From contig CM049322.1 in NCBI GenBank assembly GCA_026874595.1, positions 9,658,400 to 9,722,399 of the forward strand: a stretch of 64,000 nt of DNA, written 5' to 3'. Positions within the stretch are counted from its first letter, which is position 1. Each line of letters starts with the position of its first letter. This DNA comes from Sipunculus nudus (taxonomy: Eukaryota; Annelida; Sipuncula; Golfingiida; Sipunculidae). This document shows positions 12,901-27,900 of the stretch, one piece after another. The notes beneath the pieces are model-generated. The model made no database searches, was not told the DNA's origin, and worked only from the letters and a program-made list of their open reading frames with translations. A program made the position numbers and the translations under genes.

Positions 12901-15900
12901 TAGGTGTATATACCAAGACAGGTCAGACACAGACCAGACACTTATGTTTGTTATTACAGGTTGACCACTTGTAAAGTTACTGGTCACAATAATGTTAGAG
13001 AATCTGTGGCAACTTAGCTACATTTTGGTATATCTGAATGTGATCGATCTATGTAGTTTTTTTAGGTAAAAAAAAGTGCAGTATAGGTGACCTGCCGCAA
13101 ACTGCCATTACTCACACTTAATTTTCCTTTGAATTAAGTAAGATGCTGTTTTATTTTAATGCGAATCTTATATAATTTTGTGAATGTTGATGGAATCATT
13201 AAGTAAACCCAATGTCAGAGCAAGAGAATTAATTAGGACTGACCCTCAGTAAATATACCACTTTTAGGCATTCACCTGAACTGCACTTTTACCATTTTTA
13301 TAAATGCATGATAACAATTTACTTTTATTTTTTATGGCAAGTTGTTACATCTGCTAAGGGGGTTAAATGTTCACCTTAGATTTCTTCTTGGGTTTTTTTA
13401 GCAAGATTGCAATAAAAGTATTGTACCAATTTCAAAGGTACTTCAAGGAGTAATATGAAAGGGACTAGCTTTATGACATCCCTTCCAGTTTTACTGATAT
13501 CCTTTTCAGTTTACATGATTCAAGTATATTCAAAACTCTGTATAAATCCTGCAATATGTGGATAATCTCATTCTGTTTTCATTAAATGATACCAGTAAGT
13601 TTAACACTAAAATATCTGTCCTATGTAGGTAATATCTTAATATGTTATGTGTTTTTTTCTAATTTAACAAAAATATACCTTGTGGACTTTGTAACCAGAC
13701 AAATTTTTAACCTAGCTTCCTACTGTGTTTGAGTATTTTGTGTTTCATGGGTAACAAACCATGGAACAACAGCTCTTTGCTGTAAACAAGTGTAGTTAAT
13801 AAAGAAGAAAGCTAGGGCAGCAGCTCTGCATGGTTTTAAGTAGACTGATCCTTCAGTTTGAAGCTGCACTAGTTCTTGGTGTTTTACACAGGTATCAAAG
13901 GACTTCAGTAATTGGCAATGGTCTTGGCTAATACAATAAAGACTACCTTATACAGTACACCAAGTTCACTAGAAGCACCACAGCTGTCGTAATGATTAAC
14001 CAATCAATACACACAGCTGACCACGATGTCCTGTTCCAGTTCCCTTTAGGAGCTCGATACTTTCAAAGGTCTCAGTGGCCTATTTTATTGGGCAGCTGCC
14101 TGTGTAATTAATTCTGGAATAAAATGTAATTTTAACTTGTCCTGGATTTGGTTCAAAGCACCTTCTCTCCAGATAAATTACCTGCATCTGCCAGTGATGT
14201 TGATAACTGTCAAAGTGCCTTTATGTAACACCATTGGTACATTTAATGCCAGCATTCACTGATTAAAGCTACCTATTCATCTATGTTTTCTGTAGAATTT
14301 ATATGATTTCTGTCTTGCTCAGCATATATTTTAATGAATTCTTAGTAATTCCTGATGTTAAAAAAGGTGAAAATAACTTCTATGTGATATATGCATGAGC
14401 TTGTACATCAACAAGCTGTAAGTAAACACATGAACGGTAAAACCTTGCTGAATGTGATTGAATTATTTTGGCCTGCCCCACGTTATAAATGTGGGAGATA
14501 TAAACAAAACAGATGGCCTGTGTACCATATGGGAACAACATTTTTGGGTGTTTTTTGAAAGGTTCAAGGGATTATCTGCAGTTAATTGATGTCAGATAGC
14601 AGAATAGGCCCCTTTAAAATACAGAAAAAACAATTCACTGCATAACACCACGAAAAACTCAGAATATTCAAAAGTTACCATATTTTGGTATCCATGTGTA
14701 AGAGTGAAAATTGAGGCTTTTGAAAAAATAGCATGCACTTAAATGATCTTACAATCAAAAGGCAGAGGCTATCTATCCTATGTGTACTTAACATGCAAAT
14801 TACAGTTCCTGGCTCATTGAAACCTGGTAAGCTCAGGTATTACCTGCCCTTAAGGCATTTCACCACTGTCCCCACACCCCACAAATAAGGAGGGGTCATT
14901 CATATCCATCTAATCCTCCGTAACTGGTGTCATGTGTCTCATGCCCCCCAGGCTCCAGCCAACTGTCTGAACAATCAAGGGTTAAAGTTCACCCAGGAGA
15001 CAATTCAAGCATATTTCAACACTCTTGTGAGGTTCCTAGATTTGTCCCTCTCCTTCAGATTTGTCATTCTCCGGTTACAGCTAAGCCTGGGTGACTTGAT
15101 CTACCCTGGTGACAACTGGGGTGTTGACAACAGTCCATAACAGCTGCAGCCATTTTGGAAAATATAAAACAAGTTTAAACTAATTTCCCATTAAACTAAA
15201 ATACATACCCCAAGGATTTGAAATTCTATGGACTCAAGTTTTTTTATACAACTTTTCACATCTGCAGTTTGGTGAATCAGCCAATAAGAAGTGATTTAAT
15301 GCATGACTGTGATGACAAATTTCCAAGTGTTTACAGTAAACTGCTATGTAAGCTATGTGTTTCTGAAGTAGGATGTACCTAGCCTTCATTCTATTATATT
15401 TCTTAACTCTTTGCCCATTATAAATGCTACATTTATTCACAAAGTCATAATATGAGAAGCAAATAAGCATCTCTCATTTTAAAGGAGATTGACACATGGG
15501 AATATTCTGTAATTTATAAATAAAACAGTGACTATATGATGAGCATTTGCACTGAACATTCAGGACAGAGCTAGTATCTATCATATGTTTACTTAATTAT
15601 TTCTGGCTCGTGTTCAAAAATAGCCTCACTGAAATACAGCAGCTGTTTTGTACTCCTTGCCATGTACTACACTACGGAAAACAAAGACTTATGATTGGAG
15701 GCTTGTAGCTTCCATCTTGGAGAATATTCGTCTTTGTAACTTATCGTTTCCAGCTGTTTACTGCCTTGTCGTCCCTTTTCTCCGCATTCCTCATACTTTT
15801 TGTTCAACTCAATTGCTGAAAAACGTGACTGACAAGGGATCCCTTACTACAGTTCCGGCATATTAGTGCAACTTGTTTCAGCTGTGAGTAGGTTCCATAC

Positions 15901-18900
15901 TTCCAGATGTAAATTAAAAATACAATAGTTACAATTCCGCCATGGTTTTCTCCATGTGCTTGTGCTACATTTATAAGTAACTTTAGAAAGACACTACACA
16001 TTCATATTTCTTTTTAAGTACTATGAAGTTCACATTGTAAATTGTTTTTAATTTTTGTCTTATTGATTCAGTAACATTTAGATTAATCATAATAACATTT
16101 AGATTAATCATAATTACAAAGATTTACTTTTATGATAAGAAAGCAATTATTTCTTCGCAGACCGTTGATGTAACATTGATATGTATCAAACAATGTTAAA
16201 ACATAATGCCAATTTAATGAGAAGTAGCATCATTTATTTAAAAGAAGTCAGAATTTTCATTGGCAAAATTTATTGATCATTCAGGATAGCATAATAATCA
16301 AAATAGAACAAAGATGCAATGCATCAGTCTTCATTAAATTCAGTAGAACATATCAGAATATTTCCTTTGGTCGCATACACTGACATATGAAAGTAAAATG
16401 CCAATTAAAGCTTATTAATCAAGCAAATTAACTCAAACAAGGAAGGTGTCAAGCGTTTTGAGTGTACTCATTAGTTTATAATTAATGCTAACTAATTATT
16501 GCTGCTAAAAGTCCATCTGGTATTGCTGGACGATCATTGGCATTAGCAGGCAAACCAAACTCATATAATTGAGCAGTTGCATGGACTGGTAATTGTCTCA
16601 AACCTATTGAATTGAAAGTGTTCTTCTTTGAAAGAGAAAGTTGAGGTTTATTAAAATCTAAGGTGAAAGTGAAAAATAAGAACTAATTTACAAAAGATAC
16701 AATATGACATGCAGTACACATGCATTAGCTCTAGTCAAATAGTTAACAGTTAATACTATCAGATTATCAGGTATAAAGCATTTCTACATTATCAACATGT
16801 TCTTTTTTTATTTGGAGATTGAATCAACCCTCATACAATGATACTGTAACATTATCACACTGACACTGCATCAAATATAATATTAATGAGCCAGAAATCT
16901 CAGCAATACAGTCCTATTTATATTCTAGTATGTATAATATTTTAGCTCTAAAACCTGCCCAGCTGACTGTTACAAAGAATGAACTGTGGAAACGGACATC
17001 CTTTTACTTGACCCAGTTTATGGCAGAACATAAAATATGAAGATCTAAAAACAGCACCTCCCTAACTGAAACAAGACCAGAACATGTACTAGGAAAAAAA
17101 AAACACTGTAAAAATAGCTACATTATGAATAACAGCACGGAGCTCAAAGAAACATAAGACTGACACATGCATAGAAAACAGTACTCTTCCATGAACCAAA
17201 TAAAAGATAAAGGAAAACTTATGAAAAGTACATTTTTTCCTATTTCTTTATTTCTATATGTTTCCCCACCTTAAAACTGTAAAAGTGTATAAACAGGAAC
17301 ATTCATAGCTTCATATGCTAAAGCATTTGTAGAATCACTATTTCTAGAATCACATGGGTGAGCTTTTATTGTATTTTTTTTAATATATGAAATATAATGC
17401 ACTTTCCCTTATAGAATCGGGCGGTTTATTGCATTATGCCTCAGGAAAATGTGAAATAAATAGTTACTTAATGTATACGAACTATGGATCTTAACTGTAT
17501 ATTCTAAGAATAAATTTGTTCATCCATTTGTTCATCCCTTCCTTCTTCTTTCATTCTTTATTATTTTCTTACATCTAACTGTAGGTATAGTGTTGAAGTT
17601 ATATGTCTACATAATCTTATTAGAGACTCTCCCCCACATCAATCTTATATAAACATATCACCATTGACAATGACATTCAAAGTGTAGGACTTCTTGACAT
17701 AAATACGTTTGGGTAGCTAGAGTTCAAGTTCCCCTGATTATAAACGGACAATGCATACAGTTATTGATAAATCCACCATTGTGTAATGTCTATTACATAA
17801 TGGAACCCAAACTGTCTAAGTTGATGTCACATGATCAGAGACCTGGTACTCGCAAAGTATGGTCCACACGGCTAAAGGCAATTAGTGGCCCGTTCCCAGT
17901 AATTACTTAGACAAGCACATAATCAAACACAATTTGAGTTAATTGTGATGATAAGCTGTTAAATATGTCAGTGATTACTGCAACTGTGCTCCTGTATCGC
18001 TTTGCAGCACTCATTAATGGCTATTCCGAAAAATATCACTTTACAAAGGCTAGTCAAATGTTGCATGAAAAAAAGGTAATATTCAATTGAGTCATAGTAA
18101 GGCAATTTAAACAAACTATGCTATATATCATAGTATTATTTGGTATTTATGCTTTGTTTAATGAAGATAACCAGCTTATTTAAGTAATTAAATGGTTTTG
18201 ATGTTGCAGAGAAGTAATATAAAAAGTTAAAGTAAAATTGCAGTCAAATTAATCTCCCTTTCACCTATGTAAGTGTATTTTCCATATGGTACCTTATATA
18301 AAGACTTAAATTGTTTTCAATTTGTAGAAAGGTAAATATAAAAAAGGGTTAGTAAAATTGCAGACACAGTAATTTCATATTCTATGCTATTAGCATATAA
18401 TTATCCTTTTTATGAACTACTACTGCACTCATACAAGCATATTTCTTTTTCAAAATGAAAAAAATACCAAATTTTAAAATAATTAACTGTAAACATATGT
18501 AAATATTTTCACAGACTAACTAACTAAGGCCTGTTTTATTCATGCTTATACTACGAGACAAATATGGTCATTCACAAAGTTCTTTCTTAAAAACAACTCA
18601 GACATTTTCAAATGAATATGGTTTTGATGTAATATGTAATGTCTCTTGACAAGTCTTTAAGATTGTAAGATTTTTCAATAATAAATACTGCACAAAAGTG
18701 CAGTTACTCTCAAAATAATACATGGTAAACATGTTTATCTTCTTTCTTTTAATCTACAACAAAGGTTGCCAAAATGAAAAGAACAGTTAAATATATATCA
18801 CTTTATCAGAAGACTTGCACAATTCATGCTGGTCTAAAATTCAGAAGTGTGATTCCGTCATAATAGTACACACTGTCATATATCTATACTAAGGAATAAC

Positions 18901-21900
18901 CTTGACCTATGTAATCTGACTGTTCAAGTACGGTATCTGTTTCCGTGTGATCTTAACACTTGACATCAGAAGGATTTGTACACAAAGGAAATAATCAAAG
19001 GTCGCCTCGGCACTTTTATATGTGAGCTTACTCAATATCTCAGACAGGGGGGATTAATACCTATCAAAGTTCACTATATTAATCAGACTTTTACACTTAC
19101 ACACTGTGGCTTGTACTAGGCTTGATTATTTCATACATTACCGATATATACAGATTACAGTCCAGTTGGAGCAAAGTCCATTCACTGTATGATTATGATT
19201 ACTGATTAGAATGTGAAAACATAGTCTAACTGCTGTATGTAATTATGATAGCCTAGCAGGTAAATATGACTAGACAGATTTAATCCTCTTACTTATGATA
19301 ATGCATCCAAACAGTAAGTCTGTGAATTGATTAACAGATATATTATAATGCCCACTGTCAGTATTTAAGTATAATCAATCTTTACACTTTTGCGCTTGGA
19401 GAATTCTTACAGCTTTCTCAACAAGGCTGATTGAAATACATGTACATAGAAAGAGGGCCTTATAGTTTTCATAAAGTCAGCAACGCAGTTATTTCCTTGG
19501 AATGCATTTAAAATGCAGTAAATGTCCATAAAGTGGCAGTTTTGTACATGTGCCACAAGAATGCTCAAGTGACAGCTTGCATGCAGCCTGCACAGTGCAT
19601 GGGATTGCAACAGCACTGTATGTGCTGTTCTCTGGCTGTGTCTGCATAGCTGTCATAAGTATGGCACTATGAAGTGAAAGGATTATCTTACAGTAGGCAA
19701 GTCCAAGTGATTCCAAACTATGTCTCACAATTTAACTTTGATGTCTTACTGAGATCCATACATGTCATTACTTTCTAATTATACATGTTGCCTAAAACTC
19801 CGATCAAATCCTTATAAAACAAGATATATTTTAGACTTTAAATCCTGCCACAACATCCAATTTAATCTATCATCAGTTTAGGGGCACTTTCATGACAGTC
19901 ATTTATACTCATGCAAGTGTTGAGAATCTAGCTGTTCATTTACCAAATGTGCTATAACAGATCTCAATGGTAACTTAGTTTTGTATTATGGAATATTCTT
20001 TGGGGAGTCACACAGTAACAAACATCTGAACCCATTCAAGAAGGTGGAAGTTTCATTATATCATTTGCCAGTGCACCTGTCTGAAATCAGTGTCATTGAC
20101 CATTCAACCTTGAAAGTCACTTGTATCTTAATCTGTGGGCTGTAGTTAAACTCATAAATTAGGATATGCTATAAATGTGGAGCACCTAACCCGTGAGGTT
20201 AAGTGTTGCTAAATATTACAGAGAACAATTGTATCGTGTGTGATGAAGGAGAAACGCTAGCATATCATCATCGCACTCACTTGAGCAAATCCTGACCCTG
20301 ATCACTGAACCGTGAACACTGACTCCTACACATGTATATACTATGGTATGTGTACAGGTAACAATGAATGCAATGTTAAACGAAGAGCTCTTCTTAAATA
20401 TAGATATCAAAGGATAAAGTATGGTGTTTCTGACCTAGTACCTCTTGTACCGAGGTATTATGCTAATTTTAAAAGGATGTACATCAAAAGACAGTAACAA
20501 GTCCCTTTTCAGTACACTTAAGCCATTTTTTTCCTTTCAATTATCTTACTAGATATTCAATGGCACTGGCAAGTGTAATTATGGGATTGGTTTATGTTAG
20601 AAACACATTTCCCAAATAAACCCAACTGACATTTAGCAGATTTCAACAACTAGAAAATAATTTAGATTTTAGAAGACAATCTGCACTATTCCAATTTGTT
20701 TATTTTTCCGATTTCCAATTCCATAATTGGAAAAATGTTGGGATTCAAAATTCCTGCATCATTGGAACATAAGTTTTGTATTTAATCTACATAATTTCCA
20801 ATTCCAAATTTGTGCAGAATTAAAACAAAATTTGTGTTCCCATTGAGCAAAACTTTATATGTTAGCTGGCCCACACTTGCACAAATAAATGCACCTTGGT
20901 GTTACAGCATGCTAAGCTAAAGAGGCCTACTTTAGTTTGAAGATATCTTCCTGTGGATGTTTTCTATTTGACACTGATTAGGTGACACATATCAGAATAA
21001 AGAAAAGTTTAAATATATTTTGCAAAATCATTCGTATAAGAATCAGAAAAAGTATGTCCTTGCTTCATCTGGATATATTTTATCTTATCACCTTATCTTA
21101 ACCTCTTGACATATATCCTTAATCCTATACAGGTGAGCTCTGCATCCAGACACTACTGATATTGTATTGCACACTTCTATGTAAGTTGTTCAGTCATTTT
21201 TTACATACCTTGACAGGTATATGATGCACACATTTTTATCATTTTTCCTCCATGACCTCTATGCACTCAGAGGACAGGTTTTGCTAGCATGAGCTTTGTG
21301 ATCAATCAGTTTCACATACGACAGTCGGCATTGCAAAAGCACTCCAGACTGATTAAGTGACAGTGAAAATCATGCCTTCTCTCTGTGGTGTATTTACTGT
21401 AAAAAACTGGGCTACAGTGACCTAATTTTTAATCTACTGTTCTTTCTACAAGGAAAACACAAGAATAAGGCATAATTTTCTAATTAACCATATCAAAAGG
21501 CTGTCATGAAATACACACTCACGTTCTGTTTTCTTAGATTACATTCTGTGTATAAAATAATCAATGCGAGATGATCTTAAATGATTTTATACTGCCTAAA
21601 AAGTGAAATTAAACATAAATTGCTGAACCTGAAAATGTACGACATACTGCATACTTGACAAAAATTAAGTGATATAATAAATATAGGGACTGGAAAGAAA
21701 ATTATATATAATTCAGTATATATTAATATGATATATACCAGACATAGGTGATAAATGTTGTAGTAGGACTGTGCCAGTCCTATCTACAGCAGCTCAAGAG
21801 CTAGAACAGCACAGCCCTGCAGCATGGGCTGAAGAAGTCCAGCACACAGAGCAGGAATTGTTTATTATCTGACCTATATCCGGTTGTGGGAGCTACCGAT

Positions 21901-24900
21901 TAGCACATCTCCAGCGACTATTTGTAAGATTCATCTCCTTGGAATGCTGGGGGCTGATGCATCTTGGGATATCCCCTGCGTTTAATCACCATGAGATAGC
22001 GTGGAATGTCTGTTGGTATTTAGGCAGATGCTTATCTATCCCTTTAATACTAGACGGCTACTCATCAGGGTGTCTCAAAAATAAGAGTTTCCTGCCTGTT
22101 TACTTGGATAATTCATCACAGGTATCACAACTGCTCAGTCTCTTTGAAGTATATGACTTTTCTTTGGAACCTCAATTTGATTACCTATATAGGGTTATGT
22201 GAAATTGGGAAAATTATTTTGATAACATATATACCGTTCTGTTAAATTAAAAGCTTGAAAATGTATTTTTTCCAATATATTCCAAAAAGAAGTTAGGAGC
22301 TTTTTTGAAAGACTTAGAAAATTTCCTGCCTGATTTTCAAAAATAAATTCCTAAAAGAAGAAATTAATAAGGAAATGTAGATTTTTCTGTCTTATCTCTA
22401 AAGCAACAGGAAAATTCAGAGCAAATATTATGAGATATTGGAGGTTTTGTTAATACTTGAGTTAATAATAATATTTATACATGTATGTGATCTGTAAGTG
22501 CTTTACTGCTGGACAGCTCCCAAGGCTAACAGGTTAAAGGTTTGATTACTGGTATGTTATTAACTGATGTCCTAGAGTGAACCAGTATATATACACATAT
22601 AAATAAGGCATATCAGTGTTTAGAGTCAAGATAGGTAGGTCTAGTGTTTGTATATACCTCAGTTGAGGGTAAGGGGGTGAAACCCTCCCAAGTGTCCAGC
22701 ATTTAACAGAAGAAGCTCTGTTCAAGCTGGATGACCCTTAATGTCCAGTTAATGGTCAGTCTGCTTGGACAAGGGTTAACATTACCACAAACTTCACAGA
22801 GGTCAGTTGGGGTCACACCCCTTGCAAGGGCTGGAATGTTAAGACTTTACCCATTAGCTGGGGATTAGGGTGTGGAATGTTAATAAAATATGTGGGTTAG
22901 GGTGGTGATATTTTATATACAACAGGTGGTGGGGGGTCATAACTTAGTGCATGTGTCCTGCTCAATGTCATTCTGTGTAGACTATCACATTCTGACAATT
23001 TAACTCTATGAAGATATAATATTACGGTATGTCCACAAATATTAAAGAACTCACCTAAAAAGGTTTAATTCACAAACTTATCCTGAAAGGTCTCACTGAA
23101 GTAAGACAAATTGACATATTTTTAAAAACTTTTCATCAGGTAAGTTACTTTTTCCTTGGAGTCTGATTTTAATATATTTCATACCAATGGTATCTTTTCT
23201 TAATCATATGAATAATCTAAGTACCTTGATTGAATGATTCTTAAACCATATTCTAAGATAAATGTATTGTTTCAGCCCTAGTGACTATCACATCTGTATT
23301 TTGTGGGACACAAGTATTTATGCATTAGCACTGGGGTTGGCGGGGGGGGGGGGGGGGGGGGGAATACTGTACTGTAAAGTTCAGTAAATAATAGTTGTGT
23401 CTGGTCAGAGCTGGGTCAGCGGCAGAAAAAGCCTCAGAAGCTGCAGATGTATGGCATCAGTACTGGCAGCACTTGTAGATGCTGAACAGAACAGCAGGAG
23501 CTGACACTTCAGCCTCTGGGCAGTGGGGTAGATAGTTGTAGAATCATTAGTGAGCTGTGTATGATCAGTCTGTCCACAACATGGCTGACCGGTCACTACA
23601 AGCCTCCAATATCTCCTCCATTAGCTGCCCCATGAATCACCTATCCCATCTGCTGACCACTACAACCTGGTCCTTATCACTGGTCAGCTGGTCAAGTGGG
23701 GCCCCGGTCAAACTTATCCCATACCCTTGAGTCAAAAACACCCTGACCATATGTTAAATAAATGCTCCATTCATGATCAAGCTCTTCGAAAATTTATGTT
23801 GATATTGCCAAAAAATATCTCATAATCAGAAATTCAACAGAATATACCCTCAAGTTTGACCAAGTGTTGTTTATAAAGTAAATGTGTGTAAATTAAGTTT
23901 TCATCATAAGTGTTGTTGAAGCAAATGTCTGAAATAACACTTATGATATGCATTTTTTTCATGTATTTATATCAATTAATACCTACATTTTCTTTCATTT
24001 CCATAAATCCAAACATCTACCATAATTCATTTCATTGTACCCATACTTAAACTATCATAAATTTTCCCATTTTGTAATCTTAATTCAGGCAAATTTCCAT
24101 TTAGCAAATCATTGATCAGTGTACGTGTTCCCAAGTGGTAAACAAAAAGAAGCTAATGATTAAGATCCAGATTTTACAAATAAGGTCACAAAGACCTAAT
24201 TTCTTTCTATCCAGATAAGACTTAATTGTAGTACATAACAAAAGGTATGAATTTTCATATGAGGTAACATGAATCCTAGACCATGAGGTGGTCTCATGAT
24301 TTTGATTCAGACTATCCCAACCTCTCTGATATAGACAAAGATGTATATTACAGACAAATCATGTACCCCCAATGTCCAAAATATGGAGGCTCTTCAGTAT
24401 AGGTATACGTAAAGTTGAGAGTTTATATATCACTGACAATGTTAGTCTCATCTGACTTTACACTTTGCCTTCATTATCTTTCAGGTTTGTTCATTCTTGT
24501 AGCCCTAAGAAGTATAAACACAAGTAGTTATATCAGGTGCTAGAAGGTTATTCGTTCTACATTTGCCTTCCTCCTACGGCCAGTACCTGTTCACTCCTGG
24601 GATGAGAGAGTGCACCCTTGTGGCAAAGACTTTGCCTAGGAGTCTTAACACAGACAGAGGTTAGAACTGGACGGGAACCCACAACCTTGTAGTCACAAGT
24701 CCAGCGCCCTATCCATTACACCACCATGCTCCACAGTATTTGTATTAGAGTTGATGATGGTGCCACTCAACCATTGTCAGGCAACTTCTCTGTAGCCAAG
24801 TCTCAGAAATGCCCCGTTTTTTCTGTGTAGAAATGTCAGAAACAATGCCAAGTGTCCCAAGGGGGTCTTTACAGGATGAGAGAACAAATTATTTCTGACC

Positions 24901-27900
24901 TGTAAATACAGATAATTAAGAAGATGTTTAGGAAATCCACATGTCAGTGAAAAACAAAATTGATATGACAATCATTAAAAGGTTAACATTTATTTTTTAG
25001 TTCTCAAGTTAAAGTTCACAGACGGATCTACCTTTGAGATCTTAATATTGCTGTCTTGTGTATTATACCTGGATGTGACGGCTGCTGTAGAAAGAGTAAG
25101 CCACTGACAGCCAAGACAGCAGTTGTGCAGCTCTGCCAACAGGGCTGACTGCTGGTTGCTGTTCAGAAGTTAACATACAGCACAAACCAGAGACTGTTGG
25201 AAGGTATCAAGCAGCAAGCAGGGAGAAGAAATGGCTGAAAACTGCTACATCAGCACGTTTGACTGGGAAGGATGCCAGCTGTTGCCATGGTGACTGATGG
25301 TGCTTCTTGATTTGCACATGAGCAGATGAGAAGCCTTCATGAAGCTACCTTCTGTCAGAGATTGTGACTGATGCCAGGTGCTGTAAAATTTCACTCTGAC
25401 AACAAGCACTGCATCTTCATAGAAACAAGACTGTTGGACAATCAGCTCACAAACACTGTGGTTTTTGTAGGACATTAAAATCTATGCATTCTGGCTTTAA
25501 ATATAGCACTTCAATATGATATGTCAGTCCTTACTTTATCTAAAAGTAATCTGCTCATTGGTTAAACAGCTCAGTGGTATGATTTAATGGTCCCACTGCT
25601 GTTAAACTGTTGGTCTTTAGATCAATGATACCCTATAAACCATGTAGGTTTTCCATCTGTCCATGAGCCACATGATTTTGTATCCATTTCATCAAGAACT
25701 GTTTGAGATGCGGTCCTGAAACTTTTTATTTGTTGAACAAAACAGTTGTCAAACTAATGGGCTAGAATATTACAGAGCCCTTTAGATCTGTTTGTACAAG
25801 CAACAGGCCTTTGTGAAAAAGTAGCTTAAATGTTAGTGATTGAAACACCAAAGTACATTGTGACAATTATGTATACTGTTATCAAAATAGTAGGCTGATC
25901 AGGACATCATAATTATATTTTAAGGCCAATGAGGATTAGAATTAAGGGACAAATATAGATACAAGATAAAAGAAAACTGATTTATCTTAACATCAAGCAA
26001 AGTGATTCTTCAAGTTTAATATACATATATGTGGACGTTTTTCAACTTCCCATATAATCCATGTGATTTCTTTAATTTATATGTTGAATGTATCAGGCTT
26101 GATTTCCATGGTGTAATATAATATTTTTCTCTATTCAAACATGAAGTTTCACTCTTCCACCCTTTACCTTATTATCTTAATCAGTCTGCAACTGCATGAC
26201 AGGTTTCCTGCTAAACTTGACACGTTCACTTGAAAACTACTCTTAGAGGTGCTACAGTGACCCAGATCTAGTGAGATTAAACAGGTCAGAAACAGTTCTC
26301 TGTACGCAAGGACTACAACTAAATCAATCACATGTAACACAAGGCACACTCCTATATATAAGGTCAAAGGTCAATTGGGTCAGCCAGGTGAACAAATACT
26401 CACACCTACGTAGTTAATGTAGGTCAACATGGAGATGCGATCACTCTACTTTATATATGTCATGTTGACGATATACTTTTATATACATGTAATACATGAA
26501 TACGTACTTATCTTTACTGTCTTACTTTTAAATTATGTATAAAAAAACATCTCTTTCTTATTACATTTCCCCATAGCATGCTTATTAACCATCTGGTTTC
26601 AGAGTATTGCAGTCTTTCCTGTTTAATATTGATAAGTTTTTTTTATTTTTGTTGCTTGGGGGAACTTCCTCCATTTTTTAATGAGAACTATGGATAGCTT
26701 AACTAAATATGTATATCTGCAGAATTCCATTCTGGTTTTAGACTACCTAATGGGGCAGTAGCAAACGCTTCCTCTCACTTTATCTTCCTGATGTTGACCA
26801 GGCCTGGTGACTACAGCACCTTTTTTCAGTGAGCCTCTGACTTGGTTCAAGGGGAGGACCTTCTGTTCCATAGTTAAATGACCACAAGGCTAATAAATGT
26901 AAAAATAAAGTGAAAGCTGATAGGTATTAATTTATTTGTTTACTAGTCCTTACAGTAATTGGTTCAGACATAAATGGGAGAAACAATATGTTGTGTCTGG
27001 AAGAAACCTTTAATTATTGGTGAACTTCTGGTTCCTGAGTCCATAGTATACTGGATAGGGCAGGTCCTTACCATAATGCCTGCCATACATATGAATCCAA
27101 GTATAAAAAGCTTGGTGATATTTGTCTCACATTCTTTTACATGCATCTTAATGTCTGGTTTAGGGAGAGGTATTTGCTCTCAATAAAGTACTCCTTGTCT
27201 CAATGCAGAATTGCATGCCAATTTTTGTTATAAATCATGATTCAAGTAATTTTTATGCCATGTTGTAATTTTATGCCATGTTGTGTGGAATTTTCCAAGA
27301 ATACATTTACAATGGCTATAAATATATATGTTGGCAGCACATCAAGGATAAAACCACAATTTGGCTTCAAAACTAATTCATAATCATGAAATATGTGCCT
27401 GGCCTATATATGGAATGCAGTCAATTCATGACTAAGCATATAATGTGCAATATACAGGTACCTAAGTTCCTTTCTGGCATGTCACACTTAGATGTAATCG
27501 GGCAAATACAGCCTTACTAGTACAGCACAACTGGGTGAGGTATTGAAAGTTCTAGGACATATCAAAGAATAAATAATTCATAAATTCTTCACACATTCCT
27601 ATTTATAGGTACTAAAGTCACAAGGCCTGGAGAAATCATTTTTTTTTTCTTTGTTTGAATATATCAATATATGAGTAATACCAACAGTTAGCTAAAGCTA
27701 AAATTTTAAGCTTGACCAGTTCACTTAACACTTAAAACTTTATACATTTATACAATGATACAATATGCTATAAATGATAGTAATTAGTACTATATTTCAG
27801 TTAATGAGCAAGTAATGTTTTATATAGCCAGATTTTATTAACATAAAATGAAAGAGGATCCAAAGTTTTCCATGTACATATGTGTTCTACTTTTATACAT

